A DNA stretch of 64,000 nucleotides from Phreatobacter sp. (GCF_022843985.1 NZ_JALHMP010000022.1:1-64000); one strand, 5' to 3'; positions 43,368 through 53,528 are shown, counted from the first letter of the stretch. Numbers and translations are program-made. Notes: generated by a model from the letters alone, not told the origin.

Positions 43368-44015
43368 ATGTATGTGCCGCCGCTCTTCGCCATGGGAGAC
43401 CAGACAGAGGTGATGGCCTTCTGCAGGGCCCATCCCTTCGCGCTGCTGGTGACGCATGGCCGCGACGGCCTTTTCGCCACCCATCTGCCGGTGATCCTGA
43501 AGGAGAGCGGCGAGACGGGAGCGACTTTCTTCGGGCATATCGCCCGGGCCAATCCCCATTGGCAGAACACCGATCCGGGGGCCGAGGCACTGCTCGTCTT
43601 TTCCGGCCCGCAGGCCTATGTCACCCCGTCCTGGTACGCCACCAAGAAGGAAACCGCGAAGGTCGTGCCGACGTGGAACTATGCCAGCGTCCATGTCCGC
43701 GGCCAGGTGTTCTGGCCGCATGATGCCGACTTCCTGCGCGAGAACCTCTCCGACCTGACCGACCGCCACGAGGCCGGCCGGGAGCACCCCTGGGCGATGG
43801 CGGATGCGCCGGAGGATTTCCTGGGCATGCAGATGCGGGCGATCGTCGGGATGCGGTTTGCCGTCTCCGCCTTCGACGCCAAGATGAAGATGAGCCAGAA
43901 CCGCCCGGCCGTGGATGTCGACGGCGTCATCTCCGGCCTCGCGGCCTCGGGCGAGGCGGGCGACGCCGCGGTGGCGGACCTCGTTGCGGCACGGCGCGCC
44001 GACAGGCTCAGGTGA
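43368..44015 (+). CDS. PaiB-family FMN-binding protein
   Basis: A 215-residue protein with the split-barrel flavin-binding fold of PaiB. Signatures are MYVPPLFAMGDQTEVMAFCRAHPFA at the N-terminus, HIARANPHWQ, the YVTPSWYATKKETAKVVPTWNY segment, and KMKMSQNRP near the C-terminus. In Bacillus PaiB was described as a negative regulator of sporulation and protease genes, but family members bind FMN or heme and their role elsewhere is unclear. ATG 43368 has GAAGAGG upstream. Its 3' end overlaps the ubiA stop by 8 bases on the other strand. Confidence 0.9.
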   Translation: MYVPPLFAMGDQTEVMAFCRAHPFALLVTHGRDGLFATHLPVILKESGETGATFFGHIARANPHWQNTDPGAEALLVFSGPQAYVTPSWYATKKETAKVVPTWNYASVHVRGQVFWPHDADFLRENLSDLTDRHEAGREHPWAMADAPEDFLGMQMRAIVGMRFAVSAFDAKMKMSQNRPAVDVDGVISGLAASGEAGDAAVADLVAARRADRLR

Positions 44016-44949
44016 CGGCGGCCAGAAGCGCGGCCACCATCAGGCCGGCAAGGACAATCAGCCCGGCATCGCGGTTCGACTTGAACAGCCTCAGGCAGAG
44101 ATCGGGATCGGCGATGTCGAGGGAGCGGACCTGCCAGGCCAGGTGGGCAGCGAAGGCCGCAAGCCCGGCATAGGCGAGGACGGGCGCCGCCAGGCTCCAG
44201 AGCGCGGCGGCGAAGAGCCCCACCGCTGCGGCATAGAACAGCGACAGGAAAAGCGGGGTCCTGTCGCCGAAGAGCAGCGCCGTCGACTTGACGCCGACGA
44301 TGGCGTCGTCCTCGCGGTCCTGGTGGGCGTAGATCGTGTCGTAGCCGATGACCCAGAGGATGGAGGCGGCATAGAGCAGCAGCGCGGGCGGGTCGAGCCG
44401 CCCGAAAGCCGCCGCCCAGCCCATCAGCGCCCCCCAGGAGAAGGCGAGGCCGAGCACCGACTGGGGCCAGGAGGTGATGCGCTTCATGAAGGGATAGATC
44501 GCCACCACCGCCAGGGAGGCGATGCCGACCGCCCAGGCGAAGGGCTGCCAGAGCGCCAGCAGGACCAGCGCACCGAGGCCGATCTGCGCCGCGAGGAACA
44601 GCTTGGCCTGCCGCGCCGTGACCTGGCCCGACGGCAGCGGCCGCGACCGGGTGCGCTCGACCATAGCGTCGATGTCGCGGTCGACGAGGTCGTTATAGGT
44701 GCAGCCGGCGCCGCGCATGGCCACGGCGCCGACGGCGAAGAGCAGCATGTGCCAGAGGTTGGGGAGCGGCTGTCCCGTTGCCAGCGCGGCGAAGGCCGCC
44801 GACCACCAGCAGGGCAGGAGCAGGAGCCAGGAGCCGATGGGCCGGTCGGCGCGGGCGAGCCGGAGATAGGGCCGCCAGGCGCGAGGCGCGTGGGTATCGA
44901 CCCAGGAGCCGCGAACAGCGTCGGCGACCCGTCCGTCGGCGGCGGTCAT
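44008..44949 (-). CDS. ubiA: 4-hydroxybenzoate polyprenyltransferase
   Basis: UbiA, 313 residues, attaches the polyprenyl chain to 4-hydroxybenzoate, the first membrane step of ubiquinone synthesis. The two Asp-rich motifs are GCTYNDLVDRDID and YDTIYAHQDREDD, and there are 8-9 membrane spans. The start is ATG 44949 (MTAADGRVADAV). The gene lies 7 bases downstream of a small secreted-protein gene on the same strand. It converges on and overlaps the paiB-like gene by 8 bases. Confidence 0.95.
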   Translation of the reverse strand: MTAADGRVADAVRGSWVDTHAPRAWRPYLRLARADRPIGSWLLLLPCWWSAAFAALATGQPLPNLWHMLLFAVGAVAMRGAGCTYNDLVDRDIDAMVERTRSRPLPSGQVTARQAKLFLAAQIGLGALVLLALWQPFAWAVGIASLAVVAIYPFMKRITSWPQSVLGLAFSWGALMGWAAAFGRLDPPALLLYAASILWVIGYDTIYAHQDREDDAIVGVKSTALLFGDRTPLFLSLFYAAAVGLFAAALWSLAAPVLAYAGLAAFAAHLAWQVRSLDIADPDLCLRLFKSNRDAGLIVLAGLMVAALLAAVT

Positions 44950-44956
44950 CGCCGGA

Positions 44957-45442
44957 TCAGAGCGCGCCGGGCGTGCGCAGGTCGAGCTGCGGCCGGCGGC
45001 CGGCATTGGGCGCGAAGGGATTGCCGCCGCCCGCCTCGGCCTGGCGGCGCTGGCGCTCGAGTTGGGCGACGCCGTTGCAGGCCTGGGTCCGGTTGCGGGT
45101 GATGTTGGCGACGCCGGTATTGACGTCGTTGATGATCTGCTCCGGCAGGCGGCAGAAATCGGCGTTGGTGGTCATCCACTGCTGCAACCGGCGGAAGGAG
45201 GTCTGGGCGGTGGTCAGGGCCTGGCAGGCGCGCTGGGCATTGGCAATGGCCTGTTCGAAGGTCGTCGGACGGCCGCGCGGAATCGCCGCCTGGGTCTGCT
45301 TCATGACCTCCTGATGGGCGGCGATCATCGGCTGGAACTCGGCCTGGCAGATCTCGTTGGCCCGCGACGCGCTGCCACCCGCCAGGAGGGCGGTGAGTCC
45401 GAGAACGGCCAGGGAGGTCTTCAACGCGTGGCGACGGTACAT
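44957..45442 (-). CDS. Secreted protein of unknown function
   Basis: A 161-residue protein with a clear signal peptide (YRRHALKTSLAVLGLTALLAGGSASRA, cleavage near residue 28). The mature part is helical and has four Cys (ICQAEF, RACQAL, DFCRLP, QACNGV), which could form two disulfides, then a Gln/Arg-rich helix and a Pro/Gly tail (GGGNPFAPNAGRRP). I do not recognise the family. ATG 45442 is the natural start, far inside a longer open frame. It is followed by ubiA after 7 bases. Confidence 0.75.
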   Translation of the reverse strand: MYRRHALKTSLAVLGLTALLAGGSASRANEICQAEFQPMIAAHQEVMKQTQAAIPRGRPTTFEQAIANAQRACQALTTAQTSFRRLQQWMTTNADFCRLPEQIINDVNTGVANITRNRTQACNGVAQLERQRRQAEAGGGNPFAPNAGRRPQLDLRTPGAL

Positions 45443-45619
45443 CGTTCGGCCCCTGAACACGTCCGCAGAGCGAGCGAGGTTGAGTGAAATCGAGACGTTA
45501 CATATCAATCCGCCAGCATCGTGGCAATGTGACGGCACGTGCCCCTCAGGGGACCGTCGACGGCCGCGGGGCGGTGCAGGCAGCGGCGGCAGTCGATCGG
45601 CGCGGAATGGGACGGGACC

Positions 45620-46366
45620 ATGGCGGCTTATGATTTCAAGGCGATCAGGCTGTTCGTGGCCGGCCCCCTCGCGGCCGGCGCCGTCCTGCCCTGTGACCGC
45701 GACCAGGCCAATTATCTCCTCAACGTGATGCGGCTCGACGACGGTGGCCGCATCGCCGTCTTTGACGGGGTCCACGGCGAATGGGCCGCCCGCCTCCAGC
45801 GCAACGGCAAGAAGGGTCTGTCCCTGGTCGTCGAGACACGGCTGCGGCCGCAGCCGGAAGCCTGCGACCTCTGGCTGCTGTTCGCGCCGCTGAAACATGC
45901 CCGTCTCGACTATATGGTGCAGAAGGCGGTGGAGATGGGCGTCTCGCGCCTCGTTCCCGTCATCACCCGCCACACCCAGGCGGCGCGGGTCAATCTCGAT
46001 CGCATGAAGGCCAATGCCGTCGAGGCGGCGGAACAATGCGGCATCCTGACCGTTGCCGCCTGCGATGAGACACAGTCGCTTGCCGCCGCCCTGGCCGCCC
46101 TGCCAGCCGACCGTCTCCTCGTCTTCTGCGACGAGGGCGCGGCGACGGCGAACCCCGTCGCGGCGCTGCAGGAGGCGGGAACAGCAGATGGCGGCCTCGC
46201 CGTCCTCATCGGCCCGGAAGGTGGCTTCTCCGATGAGGAACGCAGCCTCATCGCCCGGCGGCCGCGCACGCTCGCCCTGTCGCTCGGTCCACGCATCCTG
46301 CGGGCCGATACCGCGGCGGTGGCGGCGCTGGCGGTGGTGCAGGCGAGCCTCGGCGACTGGCACTGA
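45620..46366 (+). CDS. rsmE: 16S rRNA (uracil(1498)-N3)-methyltransferase
   Basis: RsmE, 248 residues, a SPOUT-class methyltransferase for U1498 of 16S rRNA. The N-terminal PUA-like domain has IRLFVAGPLAAGAVLPCDRDQANYLLNVMRL. The knot region shows LVPVITRHTQ, IGPEGGFSDEERSLI and LSLGPRILRADTAAVAAL, the classic RsmE signature. The start is ATG 45620. Confidence 0.96.
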   Translation: MAAYDFKAIRLFVAGPLAAGAVLPCDRDQANYLLNVMRLDDGGRIAVFDGVHGEWAARLQRNGKKGLSLVVETRLRPQPEACDLWLLFAPLKHARLDYMVQKAVEMGVSRLVPVITRHTQAARVNLDRMKANAVEAAEQCGILTVAACDETQSLAAALAALPADRLLVFCDEGAATANPVAALQEAGTADGGLAVLIGPEGGFSDEERSLIARRPRTLALSLGPRILRADTAAVAALAVVQASLGDWH

Positions 46367-46656
46367 GCCACGCTCTGCCGCCACGACGCGGCCCGTCCAC
46401 GACCTCGCAACAGCCCCGACGACGGCTTTTCGGGCCGAAGTCAACGGATTTAAGTTCACGCGATCTTTCAATATGTTACGAAATCGTGGCGTCCCGTGAC
46501 CGGATCAGGCCACATTTTCGCCCCGCGGCCCGCCAGCCTCTGCGCCACCGGACAGCGCCCCGGACTGGGAGGGGCGCCCCGGCGAGCGGCCGCCTCTCGC
46601 CCGCTGCAACCATCACGTGACGTCGATCTTGTCGGCGTCGGTTCATGGAGACCAAC

Positions 46657-47778
46657 ATGTCGGACACCCGCCGATTTGGCATCGAGGAAGAATTTTTCGT
46701 GGTCGATGCCGAGACCAAGGCCGTGATGCGGCGCATGCCGCAGGGGTTCTTCAGCGCCGCCAAGGACCGGCTCGGCGACAGGGTCGGCAGCGAGATGCTG
46801 CAGTCCCAGATCGAACTGACGAGTTCCGTCCATTCGTCCGCCGCTGCGGCGCGCAACGAGCTGCAGGCCATGCGCGGCATGCTCGGCGAAGTGGCGGCGC
46901 GCCACGGGCTTACCGTGCTCGCCTCCGGCACCCATCCCACCGCGATGTGGGCAACCCAGCGCGCCAGCGAGGCGCCGCGCTACGACAGCGTCATGCACGA
47001 CCTGCAGATGCTCGGACAGCGCAACATCGTCTGCGGCATGCATGTCCATGCCGAGTTCGAGGACCTGTCGCGGCGCATCGACGTGATGGGCCGGCTGATG
47101 CCGACCATCCCGCTCATCATCGCCCTGTCGACCTCCTCGCCGTTCTGGCAGGCGCGGGCGACGGGTCTGATGGGGTACCGCCTCGCCGCCTATGACGAAC
47201 TGCCGCGCACCGGCCTGCCCGAGATGTTCAAGACCCAGGCCGAATACGACGACTATGTCTCGCTTCTGGTCGAGGCACGGATCATCCAGGATTCGAGCTA
47301 TGTCTGGTGGGCCGTGCGACCGTCCCGCCGCTTTCCGACCCTCGAGCTGCGGGCGCCCGATTCCTGCACCAACCTCGACGATTCCATGGCGATCGCCGCA
47401 CTCTACCGGTCGATGGTGCGCTATCTCATCCGCCATCCCGACTATCGCTCCGATCTCTCGCCGCTGTCGCGGGCGGTGGCGCAGGAGAACAAGTGGCGGG
47501 CCCAGCGCTACGGCATCCACGGTTCCTTCGTCGATGAGGAGCGGCGCGCGACCGTCTCCATCGCCGACCTCGTGCAGGAGACCGTGACGCTGCTGGAAGA
47601 GGATGCCGAAGCGCTCGGCTGCGCCGAGGATCTCGCCCGCTGCCTCGACATCTGCACGCGCGGCACCAGCGCCGACGGCCAGCTGACGGTCTGGAAATCG
47701 GCGCTCGGCCTCGCCGAGACGCCGCATGACGCGCTGCGGGCGGTGAAGACCTGGATCGCCCAGCAGACGCTGCAATAG
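46657..47778 (+). CDS. YbdK-type carboxylate-amine ligase
   Basis: A 373-residue member of the glutamate-cysteine ligase 2 family. Motifs are FGIEEEFFVVD at the N-terminus, QSQIELTSSVHSS, GTHPTAMW, CGMHVHAEF and FPTLELRAPDSCTNLDD. YbdK from E. coli has weak gamma-glutamylcysteine synthetase activity; the natural substrate is unknown. ATG 46657 has GGAG 8 bases upstream and is preferred to ATG 46645. The 278-base upstream gap contains an AT-rich patch (46449-46485) that could hold its promoter. Confidence 0.9.
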   Translation: MSDTRRFGIEEEFFVVDAETKAVMRRMPQGFFSAAKDRLGDRVGSEMLQSQIELTSSVHSSAAAARNELQAMRGMLGEVAARHGLTVLASGTHPTAMWATQRASEAPRYDSVMHDLQMLGQRNIVCGMHVHAEFEDLSRRIDVMGRLMPTIPLIIALSTSSPFWQARATGLMGYRLAAYDELPRTGLPEMFKTQAEYDDYVSLLVEARIIQDSSYVWWAVRPSRRFPTLELRAPDSCTNLDDSMAIAALYRSMVRYLIRHPDYRSDLSPLSRAVAQENKWRAQRYGIHGSFVDEERRATVSIADLVQETVTLLEEDAEALGCAEDLARCLDICTRGTSADGQLTVWKSALGLAETPHDALRAVKTWIAQQTLQ

Positions 47779-47789
47779 CCGGGACGCCG

Positions 47790-49379
47790 TCAGAACAGGC
47801 TGCCCTGCCCCTCGCCACTCTTGCGACCCCTAGGCTCGCCGCTGCGCGCCGGTTTCGGTGCGGCAGGTGGTGCCTCGCCCTCGGCGGTCGCCTTGATGTG
47901 GCCGTCGGCGAATTCAAGCGCGAGAACCGTGCCCGGCGCGATGGCGCTCGCGCTGCGCAGCGGCCTGCCCTCGCCGTCGCGCACCAGGGCAAAGCCGCGC
48001 GCGAGGACGCCCTGGTAGGAGAGCGCGGCGAGGAGCTTGTCGGCGCCGGCGAGCCGGTCGCGGCTGCGGCGCAGGATGAGCGCAAAGGCCCGGGGGGCGC
48101 GGGCGTGGAGGTTGTCGAGGCGCTCGCGCGACCGCGCGATCCGGTCGGCCTGGGTCCTGGCATAGACGCCGAGTGAGCGCTTCAGCCTGTCGGAGAAGGT
48201 GATGAAGGTCTGGCGGCGCAGTTCGGCCCGCTGCGTGAGGGACATGGTGGCGCGCGCCGCCAGCGTGTCGATCCGGTCCCGGGAGCGGGCGATCCGCCCG
48301 GCCAGCAAGGCTGGCGCCAGCCGCCCCGCGGCCCGGACCAGCCGGGTCCGATGGGCGCTTGCATTGGCGGCGAGCGCATTGGGGAGCCGTTCGGAGGCCG
48401 TGTCGAGGCGTTGACGCGCCGTCTCCAGCAAGCGCTCGGCATCGGGCAGGGCACGGGCCGCGCCACGCAGTTCGGTGCGCCTGGCCTCCATGCCGCGGGC
48501 GATCGACAGGGCGAGCCGCCGGCCGAGGCCCGTCGTCTCGGCCACCAGGTCGGCGCGCACCGGCACGGCCATCTCGGCGGCAGCGGTCGGGGTGGGGGCG
48601 CGGCGGTCGGCGGCGAAATCGATGAGGGTCGTGTCGGTCTCGTGGCCGACCGCGGAGATCAGCGGAATGGCACTCTCGAAGGCGGCACGGACGACGATCT
48701 CCTCGTTGAAGCCCCAGAGGTCCTCCAGCGAGCCGCCGCCGCGGGCGACGATGATGACGTCCGGGCGCGGCAGGTCGTCCTCGGGGCCGATGGCGTTGAA
48801 GCCGCGGATGGCCGCCGCCACCTCGGCGGCGCTGCCCTCGCCCTGGACGCGGACCGGCCAGACGAGGACGGTGCGGGGGAAGCGGTCCGCAAGGCGGTGC
48901 AGGATGTCGCGGATGACGGCGCCGGTCGGCGAGGTGACGACGCCGATGACCTGCGGCAGATAGGGCAAGGGGCGCTTGCGGGCGGGGTCAAAGAGGCCCT
49001 CGGCGGCGAGTTTCCGGCGTCGCTCTTCCAGCAGCGCCATGAGCGCGCCGACACCGGCGGGTTCCAGGCTCTCGATCACCACCTGGTATTTCGACGAGCC
49101 CGGGAAGGTGGTGACCCGGCCGGTGGCGATGACCTCGAGGCCCTCCTGCGGCTTGAACTTCAGCCGCCCGTAGGTGCCCTTCCAGATCACCGCCTCGATG
49201 GCGGCGCCCTCGTCCTTGAGGCGGAAATAGCAGTGCCCCGAGCCGCTCGGTCCCTTGAAGCCGGAGACCTCGCCGCGCAGGCGCACATAGCCGAAGGCGT
49301 CCTCCACCGTCCGCTTGATGGCGGCGGAGAGATCCGAGACCGAGATCTCGGGCGTGTTGGACGGGACGGTGTCGGTCAT
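47790..49379 (-). CDS. xseA: Exodeoxyribonuclease VII large subunit
   Basis: XseA, 529 residues. The N-terminal OB domain ([43 protein letters not shown]) is followed by the catalytic core ([69 protein letters not shown]) and a long coiled-coil region of Arg/Leu repeats that binds XseB. The start is ATG 49379 (MTDTVPSN). XseB is not in the window. It is divergent from purD. Confidence 0.96.
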   Translation of the reverse strand: MTDTVPSNTPEISVSDLSAAIKRTVEDAFGYVRLRGEVSGFKGPSGSGHCYFRLKDEGAAIEAVIWKGTYGRLKFKPQEGLEVIATGRVTTFPGSSKYQVVIESLEPAGVGALMALLEERRRKLAAEGLFDPARKRPLPYLPQVIGVVTSPTGAVIRDILHRLADRFPRTVLVWPVRVQGEGSAAEVAAAIRGFNAIGPEDDLPRPDVIIVARGGGSLEDLWGFNEEIVVRAAFESAIPLISAVGHETDTTLIDFAADRRAPTPTAAAEMAVPVRADLVAETTGLGRRLALSIARGMEARRTELRGAARALPDAERLLETARQRLDTASERLPNALAANASAHRTRLVRAAGRLAPALLAGRIARSRDRIDTLAARATMSLTQRAELRRQTFITFSDRLKRSLGVYARTQADRIARSRERLDNLHARAPRAFALILRRSRDRLAGADKLLAALSYQGVLARGFALVRDGEGRPLRSASAIAPGTVLALEFADGHIKATAEGEAPPAAPKPARSGEPRGRKSGEGQGSLF

Positions 49380-49495
49380 GCGCAGCGAATCCGTTGCCGG
49401 ACGGGGCACTCTTGTCTAGACGCTGCGGGACGAGGGTTGAAGGGGCGGTCTGCATCGGCGGCGTGCAGGATGCCGGCTACCGGGCGGGGACCACC

Positions 49496-50785
49496 ATGAA
49501 CGTGCTTCTGATCGGCGGCGGCGGCCGCGAACATGCCCTCGCCTGGGCGCTGTCGGCGAGCCCTCTGCTGACGACGCTGCACTGCGCGCCCGGCAATCCC
49601 GGCATCGCCGAGGTGGCGACGCTGGCGGCGCTCGACGTCACCGACCACCCCGCCGTCATCGCCTATTGCCGCCGGCACGCCATCACCTTCGTGGTGGTGG
49701 GGCCCGAGGCGCCGCTGGTGGCTGGCATCGCCGACGATCTCGCGGACGCCGGCATCAAGGTGTTCGGCCCGTCGCGGGCGGCGGCCGAACTCGAGGGCTC
49801 GAAGGGCTTCACCAAGGACCTCTGCCGGGAATTCGCCATTCCCACCGCCGCCTATGAGCGCTTCACCGCGGCCGGCCCGGCCAAGGACTATGTGCGCCGC
49901 ATGGGCGCGCCGATCGTCGTCAAGGCGGACGGTCTGGCCGCCGGCAAGGGCGTGGTCGTCGCCATGACCCTCGACGAGGCGCTGGCGGCCGTCGACATGA
50001 TGTTCGATGGCGGCATGGGGGCGGCCGGCGCGGCGGTCGTCGTCGAGGCGTTCATGACCGGCGAGGAGGCGTCGTTCTTCGCCCTCTGCGACGGCGAGAC
50101 GGCGCTGGCGCTCGCCACCGCGCAGGACCACAAGCGGGTCGGCGACGGCGATACCGGGCCGAATACCGGCGGCATGGGCGCCTATTCGCCGGCCCCGGTG
50201 ATGACGCCCGCCATGGTCGAGCGCACCATGGCGGAGATCATCCGGCCGACCCTCGCCGCGATGAAGGCCAGGGGCCGGCCGTTCAAGGGCGTGCTCTTTG
50301 CCGGCCTGATGATCACGGCGGAGGGGCCGAAGCTGATCGAATACAATTGCCGTTTCGGTGATCCCGAATGCGAGGTGCTGATGATGCGGCTGAAGGACGA
50401 TCTCCTGACGCTGCTGCTCGGGGCCGCCGATGGCCAGCTTCGGACGATGAGTGCCCGCTGGTACGACGAGGCCGCACTCACCGTGGTGATGGCGGCGCGG
50501 GGCTATCCCGGGACGCCGGAAAAGGGCAGCGTCATCCGTGGCATCGAACGGGCGCGGGCGCTTGGCGGCGTCGAGGTCTTCCATGCGGGAACGGCGGTGA
50601 AGGACGGCGAGATCGTGGCCGCCGGCGGCCGCGTTCTCGCTGTCACCGCCACCGGGCGCAACGTGACGGAGGCGCAGGAGAAGGCCTACCGCGCCGTCGA
50701 TCTCATCGACTGGCCCGGCGGGTTCTGCCGCCGCGACATCGGCTGGCAGGCAGTGGCGCGGGAGCGGACGCCCGGACAGGATTGA
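49496..50785 (+). CDS. purD: Phosphoribosylamine-glycine ligase
   Basis: PurD, 429 residues, performs the second step of purine synthesis (GAR synthetase). It begins [19 protein letters not shown]; the ATP-grasp region has [35 protein letters not shown] and [19 protein letters not shown], and the C-terminal domain has [18 protein letters not shown] 49496 is the family start; the longer frame is ignored. Confidence 0.98.
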   Translation: MNVLLIGGGGREHALAWALSASPLLTTLHCAPGNPGIAEVATLAALDVTDHPAVIAYCRRHAITFVVVGPEAPLVAGIADDLADAGIKVFGPSRAAAELEGSKGFTKDLCREFAIPTAAYERFTAAGPAKDYVRRMGAPIVVKADGLAAGKGVVVAMTLDEALAAVDMMFDGGMGAAGAAVVVEAFMTGEEASFFALCDGETALALATAQDHKRVGDGDTGPNTGGMGAYSPAPVMTPAMVERTMAEIIRPTLAAMKARGRPFKGVLFAGLMITAEGPKLIEYNCRFGDPECEVLMMRLKDDLLTLLLGAADGQLRTMSARWYDEAALTVVMAARGYPGTPEKGSVIRGIERARALGGVEVFHAGTAVKDGEIVAAGGRVLAVTATGRNVTEAQEKAYRAVDLIDWPGGFCRRDIGWQAVARERTPGQD

Positions 50786-50845
50786 GCCGGGCCGCGGCCG
50801 GCGAAATCGGCTATGCTCGCTGCCGCCGATGACCCAGGAGCGCCC

Positions 50846-51757
50846 ATGGCCAGCTTCGATCTGTTCCCCGGTTTCGAATCGCACTGGATCGATACGTCCA
50901 TCGGCCAGATCTTCGCCCGCTCCGGCGGGGCGGGGCCGCCGCTGCTGCTGATCCACGGCTTTCCGCAGACCCATGTCGAATGGCACAGGATCGCGCCCGA
51001 ACTGGCGAAGCGGTTCACGCTCGTCATGCCGGACCTGCCCGGCTACGGCTGGTCGACGGCGCCGCGCGGCGGCGCCGGTCATTTCCCCTATGCCAAGCGC
51101 GACATGGCGCAGGTCCTGATCGAGGTGATGGAGGCGCTCGGCCATGTCCGTTTCATGGCCTGCGGGCATGATCGCGGCGCGCGGGTGACCTACCGCATGG
51201 CGCTCGATCATCCCGGCCGGCTCGAGCGTATCGCGCTCCTCGACATCGTGCCGACGCTCGTCATGTGGGAGCGCATCCGCGCCGCGCCGTCGCCGAAGAC
51301 CGAGCACTGGATCTTCCTGTCCGCAGCGGACGGGGTTCCCGAGGCGGAGATCGGCCGCAATCCCACCGCCTATCTCGAGGAGAAGCTGGCGCTGTGGACC
51401 AAGACCGGCACGCTCGACGCCTATGACAACCGCGCGCTGCAGCACTATCGCGACTTCTTCAACGACCCCTCGCGCATCCATGCCTGCTGCGAGGACTATC
51501 GCGCCGGCGCCACGGTCGATCTCGCCGCCGACATGGCCGACAAGGCGGCGGGCCGCATCATCGCCGTGCCGGCCCACGTGGTCTGGGGCGATGCGGGCAT
51601 TCCCTCGGCGGGGGCGAGCCCGCTCGATGCCTGGGCGGTCTTCGCGCCAAAGGCCACAGGCGAGGCGGTCGATTCCGGCCATTTCATCCCGGAGGAAAAT
51701 CCCGCAGGCTGTCTTGCCGCCCTGCTGCCCTTCCTGACGTCGACGACCCTCGCCTGA
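50846..51757 (+). CDS. Fluoroacetate-dehalogenase-like alpha/beta hydrolase
   Basis: A 303-residue alpha/beta hydrolase of the haloacetate dehalogenase group. The nucleophile is Asp109 in CGHDRGARVTYR, with Arg110 and Arg113 placed to bind a carboxylate; Asp133 (LLDIVP) and His278 (SGHFIP) complete the triad. His154-Trp155 (EHWIFL) and Tyr217 (EDYRAG) match the halide pocket of fluoroacetate dehalogenase from Rhodopseudomonas palustris, where the same residues lie 1-2 positions later. The HGFPQTHVEWHRIAPELA segment is also typical. ATG 50846 has AGGAG upstream. Actual defluorination is inference; some relatives are epoxide hydrolases, which however carry two active-site Tyr. Confidence 0.85.
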   Translation: MASFDLFPGFESHWIDTSIGQIFARSGGAGPPLLLIHGFPQTHVEWHRIAPELAKRFTLVMPDLPGYGWSTAPRGGAGHFPYAKRDMAQVLIEVMEALGHVRFMACGHDRGARVTYRMALDHPGRLERIALLDIVPTLVMWERIRAAPSPKTEHWIFLSAADGVPEAEIGRNPTAYLEEKLALWTKTGTLDAYDNRALQHYRDFFNDPSRIHACCEDYRAGATVDLAADMADKAAGRIIAVPAHVVWGDAGIPSAGASPLDAWAVFAPKATGEAVDSGHFIPEENPAGCLAALLPFLTSTTLA

Positions 51758-51812
51758 CGGCGACGCGGCGGCGCGCTTGACCCTGCCGCCGCCGCCGCTT
51801 AACCCCGCTGGC

Positions 51813-52703
51813 ATGACCGACGCCCTCGCCGCTCCCGCCCTCGCCCCGCCCGCGCTCATCACGGGGCTTTCCACCATTGCCGAGGGCTACGACCTCGTCT
51901 TCTCCGATGTCTGGGGCGTGCTGCACAATGGCATGAAGGCGCATCCCGCCGCCTGCGAGGCGCTGGTGGCCATGCGCCGGCGCGGGGTTCCGGTGATCCT
52001 CATCACCAATGCGCCGCGCCAGGCGCCGGTGGTGGTCGGCCAGCTCGACCGGCTCGGCGTGCCGCGCGCCGCCTACGACGCCATCGTCACCTCGGGCGAC
52101 GTGTCGCGCGACTACATGCGCACGCGCCCGGGCGCGCCGGTGCACCATGTCGGCCCGCAGCGCGACCTCGTCGTCTTCGAGGGGATCGACACCCGCCTCG
52201 TCGGCATCGAGGAGGCGGACTACGTCGTCTGCACAGGCCTTGTGGACGACCGCACAGAGACGCCCGACGATTATCAGGAGCGGCTCGAGCGCATGAAGGC
52301 ACGCGACCTGTTCTTCCTGTGCGGCAATCCCGACAAGGTGGTGGAGGTCGGCCACGACCTGATCTTCTGCGCCGGCGCCATCGGCGACCGCTACCAGTCC
52401 ATGGGGGGCGACGTGCTCTATGCCGGCAAGCCCTACGAGCCGGCCTATGAGGCCTGCTGGCGCTATGCCGAGCGTATCCTCGGGCACCGTCCCGACGACC
52501 GCCGGGTTCTGGCCATCGGCGATGCCATGCGCACCGACGTCGCCGGTGCCGCACGCATGGGCTATGATTGCCTGTTCCTGGCGGAAGGCATTCATGCCGA
52601 GGTGCTGCTGGATAGTGCCGGGGTCAGGCCTGAGGGCCTCGCGGCGCTGGTCGCGGAGACGGGACAAAGCCCCCGTCACGTCATGCGCAAGCTGGTCTGG
52701 TAG
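51813..52703 (+). CDS. HAD-superfamily class IIA phosphatase (TIGR01459 type)
   Basis: A 296-residue HAD hydrolase. The nucleophile Asp lies in LVFSDVWGVLHNGMKAHP, motif II in VILITNAPR, and the C-terminal motif in VLAIGDAMRTDVAGAARMGYDCLFLAEGIH. A cap of class IIA type lies between (GGDVLYAGKPYEPAY precedes motif IV). The subgroup TIGR01459 is almost confined to alphaproteobacteria and has no known substrate. The start is taken as ATG 51813; a TTG at 51777 would add 12 residues. Confidence 0.88.
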   Translation: MTDALAAPALAPPALITGLSTIAEGYDLVFSDVWGVLHNGMKAHPAACEALVAMRRRGVPVILITNAPRQAPVVVGQLDRLGVPRAAYDAIVTSGDVSRDYMRTRPGAPVHHVGPQRDLVVFEGIDTRLVGIEEADYVVCTGLVDDRTETPDDYQERLERMKARDLFFLCGNPDKVVEVGHDLIFCAGAIGDRYQSMGGDVLYAGKPYEPAYEACWRYAERILGHRPDDRRVLAIGDAMRTDVAGAARMGYDCLFLAEGIHAEVLLDSAGVRPEGLAALVAETGQSPRHVMRKLVW

Positions 52704-52739
52704 GGACGGCGACGCTTCCGCGGTAGACCACCGCCGGGA

Positions 52740-53417
52740 TCAGGCGTCGCTGGTCTGCTTGGAGCCCTTCTTGGCGGGCTTGGCGAAGAGGGCATCGACA
52801 TCGCTCTGGTCCACGCCCTCGCCGTCGAGCTGGGGACCATGGAGGATGTTCTTCATCTTGCGCTCCTCGCGCCGGCGCTCGTCTTCCGACAGGTAGCCGT
52901 CGGCATCGGCGGCGCTGATGGCATCGGCGAAGCGGGTGACGCGGGCCTCGATGTGCTTGAGCGTGTCGATGACCTTGGCGACGCGCTGGCCGGTAATGTC
53001 TTGGAACGAGCAGGCCTCGAAGATGAGCATCATGCGCTCGTCGACCATCGCCTTGTAGGCGACGGGATCGGAGGCGTCGGCCGCCATGAGTTCCTCGGCG
53101 GCACCCATGATGGTGTCGGTGGCCTTCTCGGTCGCCTTGACGATGGCGTCGAGTTCCATGCCGGCGGCCGGGATGCGGCTGTGCTTGAGATCGTTCGGCT
53201 GCAGGCGGCCGACCTCGACCTTCATGTTGGTGATGAAGGAGGCGATGTCCGAAAGCTCGCGATAGACCGACATGTCGATCGAGCGGAAGAAGCTCGACAG
53301 CGATTCGACGGTCACCTCGGCGAGAGCGACGACGTCACCGAGGGACACATCCCCGTTGCCCTTCGTCCGGATGAACTGGACGATGCGGTCGAGATGTTCG
53401 GTGGAAACTTGCTTCAT
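52740..53417 (-). CDS. cheZ: CheZ-type CheY-P phosphatase
   Basis: A 225-residue CheZ. A long helical hairpin (residues 90-170) carries the catalytic motif ACSFQDITGQR, where Asp140 and Gln144 correspond to D143 and Q147 of the E. coli enzyme. The acidic/basic linker leads to a short C-terminal helix (QSDVDALFAKP) that normally docks on CheY. It lies 111 bases downstream of a cheY gene on the same strand, so kinase-independent dephosphorylation of that CheY is likely its role. CheZ is less common in alphaproteobacteria than phosphate-sink CheYs. Confidence 0.92.
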   Translation of the reverse strand: MKQVSTEHLDRIVQFIRTKGNGDVSLGDVVALAEVTVESLSSFFRSIDMSVYRELSDIASFITNMKVEVGRLQPNDLKHSRIPAAGMELDAIVKATEKATDTIMGAAEELMAADASDPVAYKAMVDERMMLIFEACSFQDITGQRVAKVIDTLKHIEARVTRFADAISAADADGYLSEDERRREERKMKNILHGPQLDGEGVDQSDVDALFAKPAKKGSKQTSDA

Positions 53418-53528
53418 GGTCGCCCATCCCCCAGGGACATCGGCCGTGGCCTCCGTCCGGTCGGTCGATATGTCCTCCCGGGAGCCGGCCGGAAGCCGGC
53501 CCGCCCGGGCGGTCGAACGTCAGGCCGA

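Noticed and set aside
46367-46656. Possible RNA gene upstream of the YbdK-type gene
   Set aside because: No tRNA-like fold or conserved structure was seen, only a local AT-rich patch compatible with a promoter.
53418-53528. GC-rich inverted repeats between cheY and cheZ as a terminator
   Set aside because: The pairing (GCCGGCCGGAAGCCGGC-like) is short and ambiguous at this GC content, with no T-run. Cotranscription of cheY-cheZ is just as likely.
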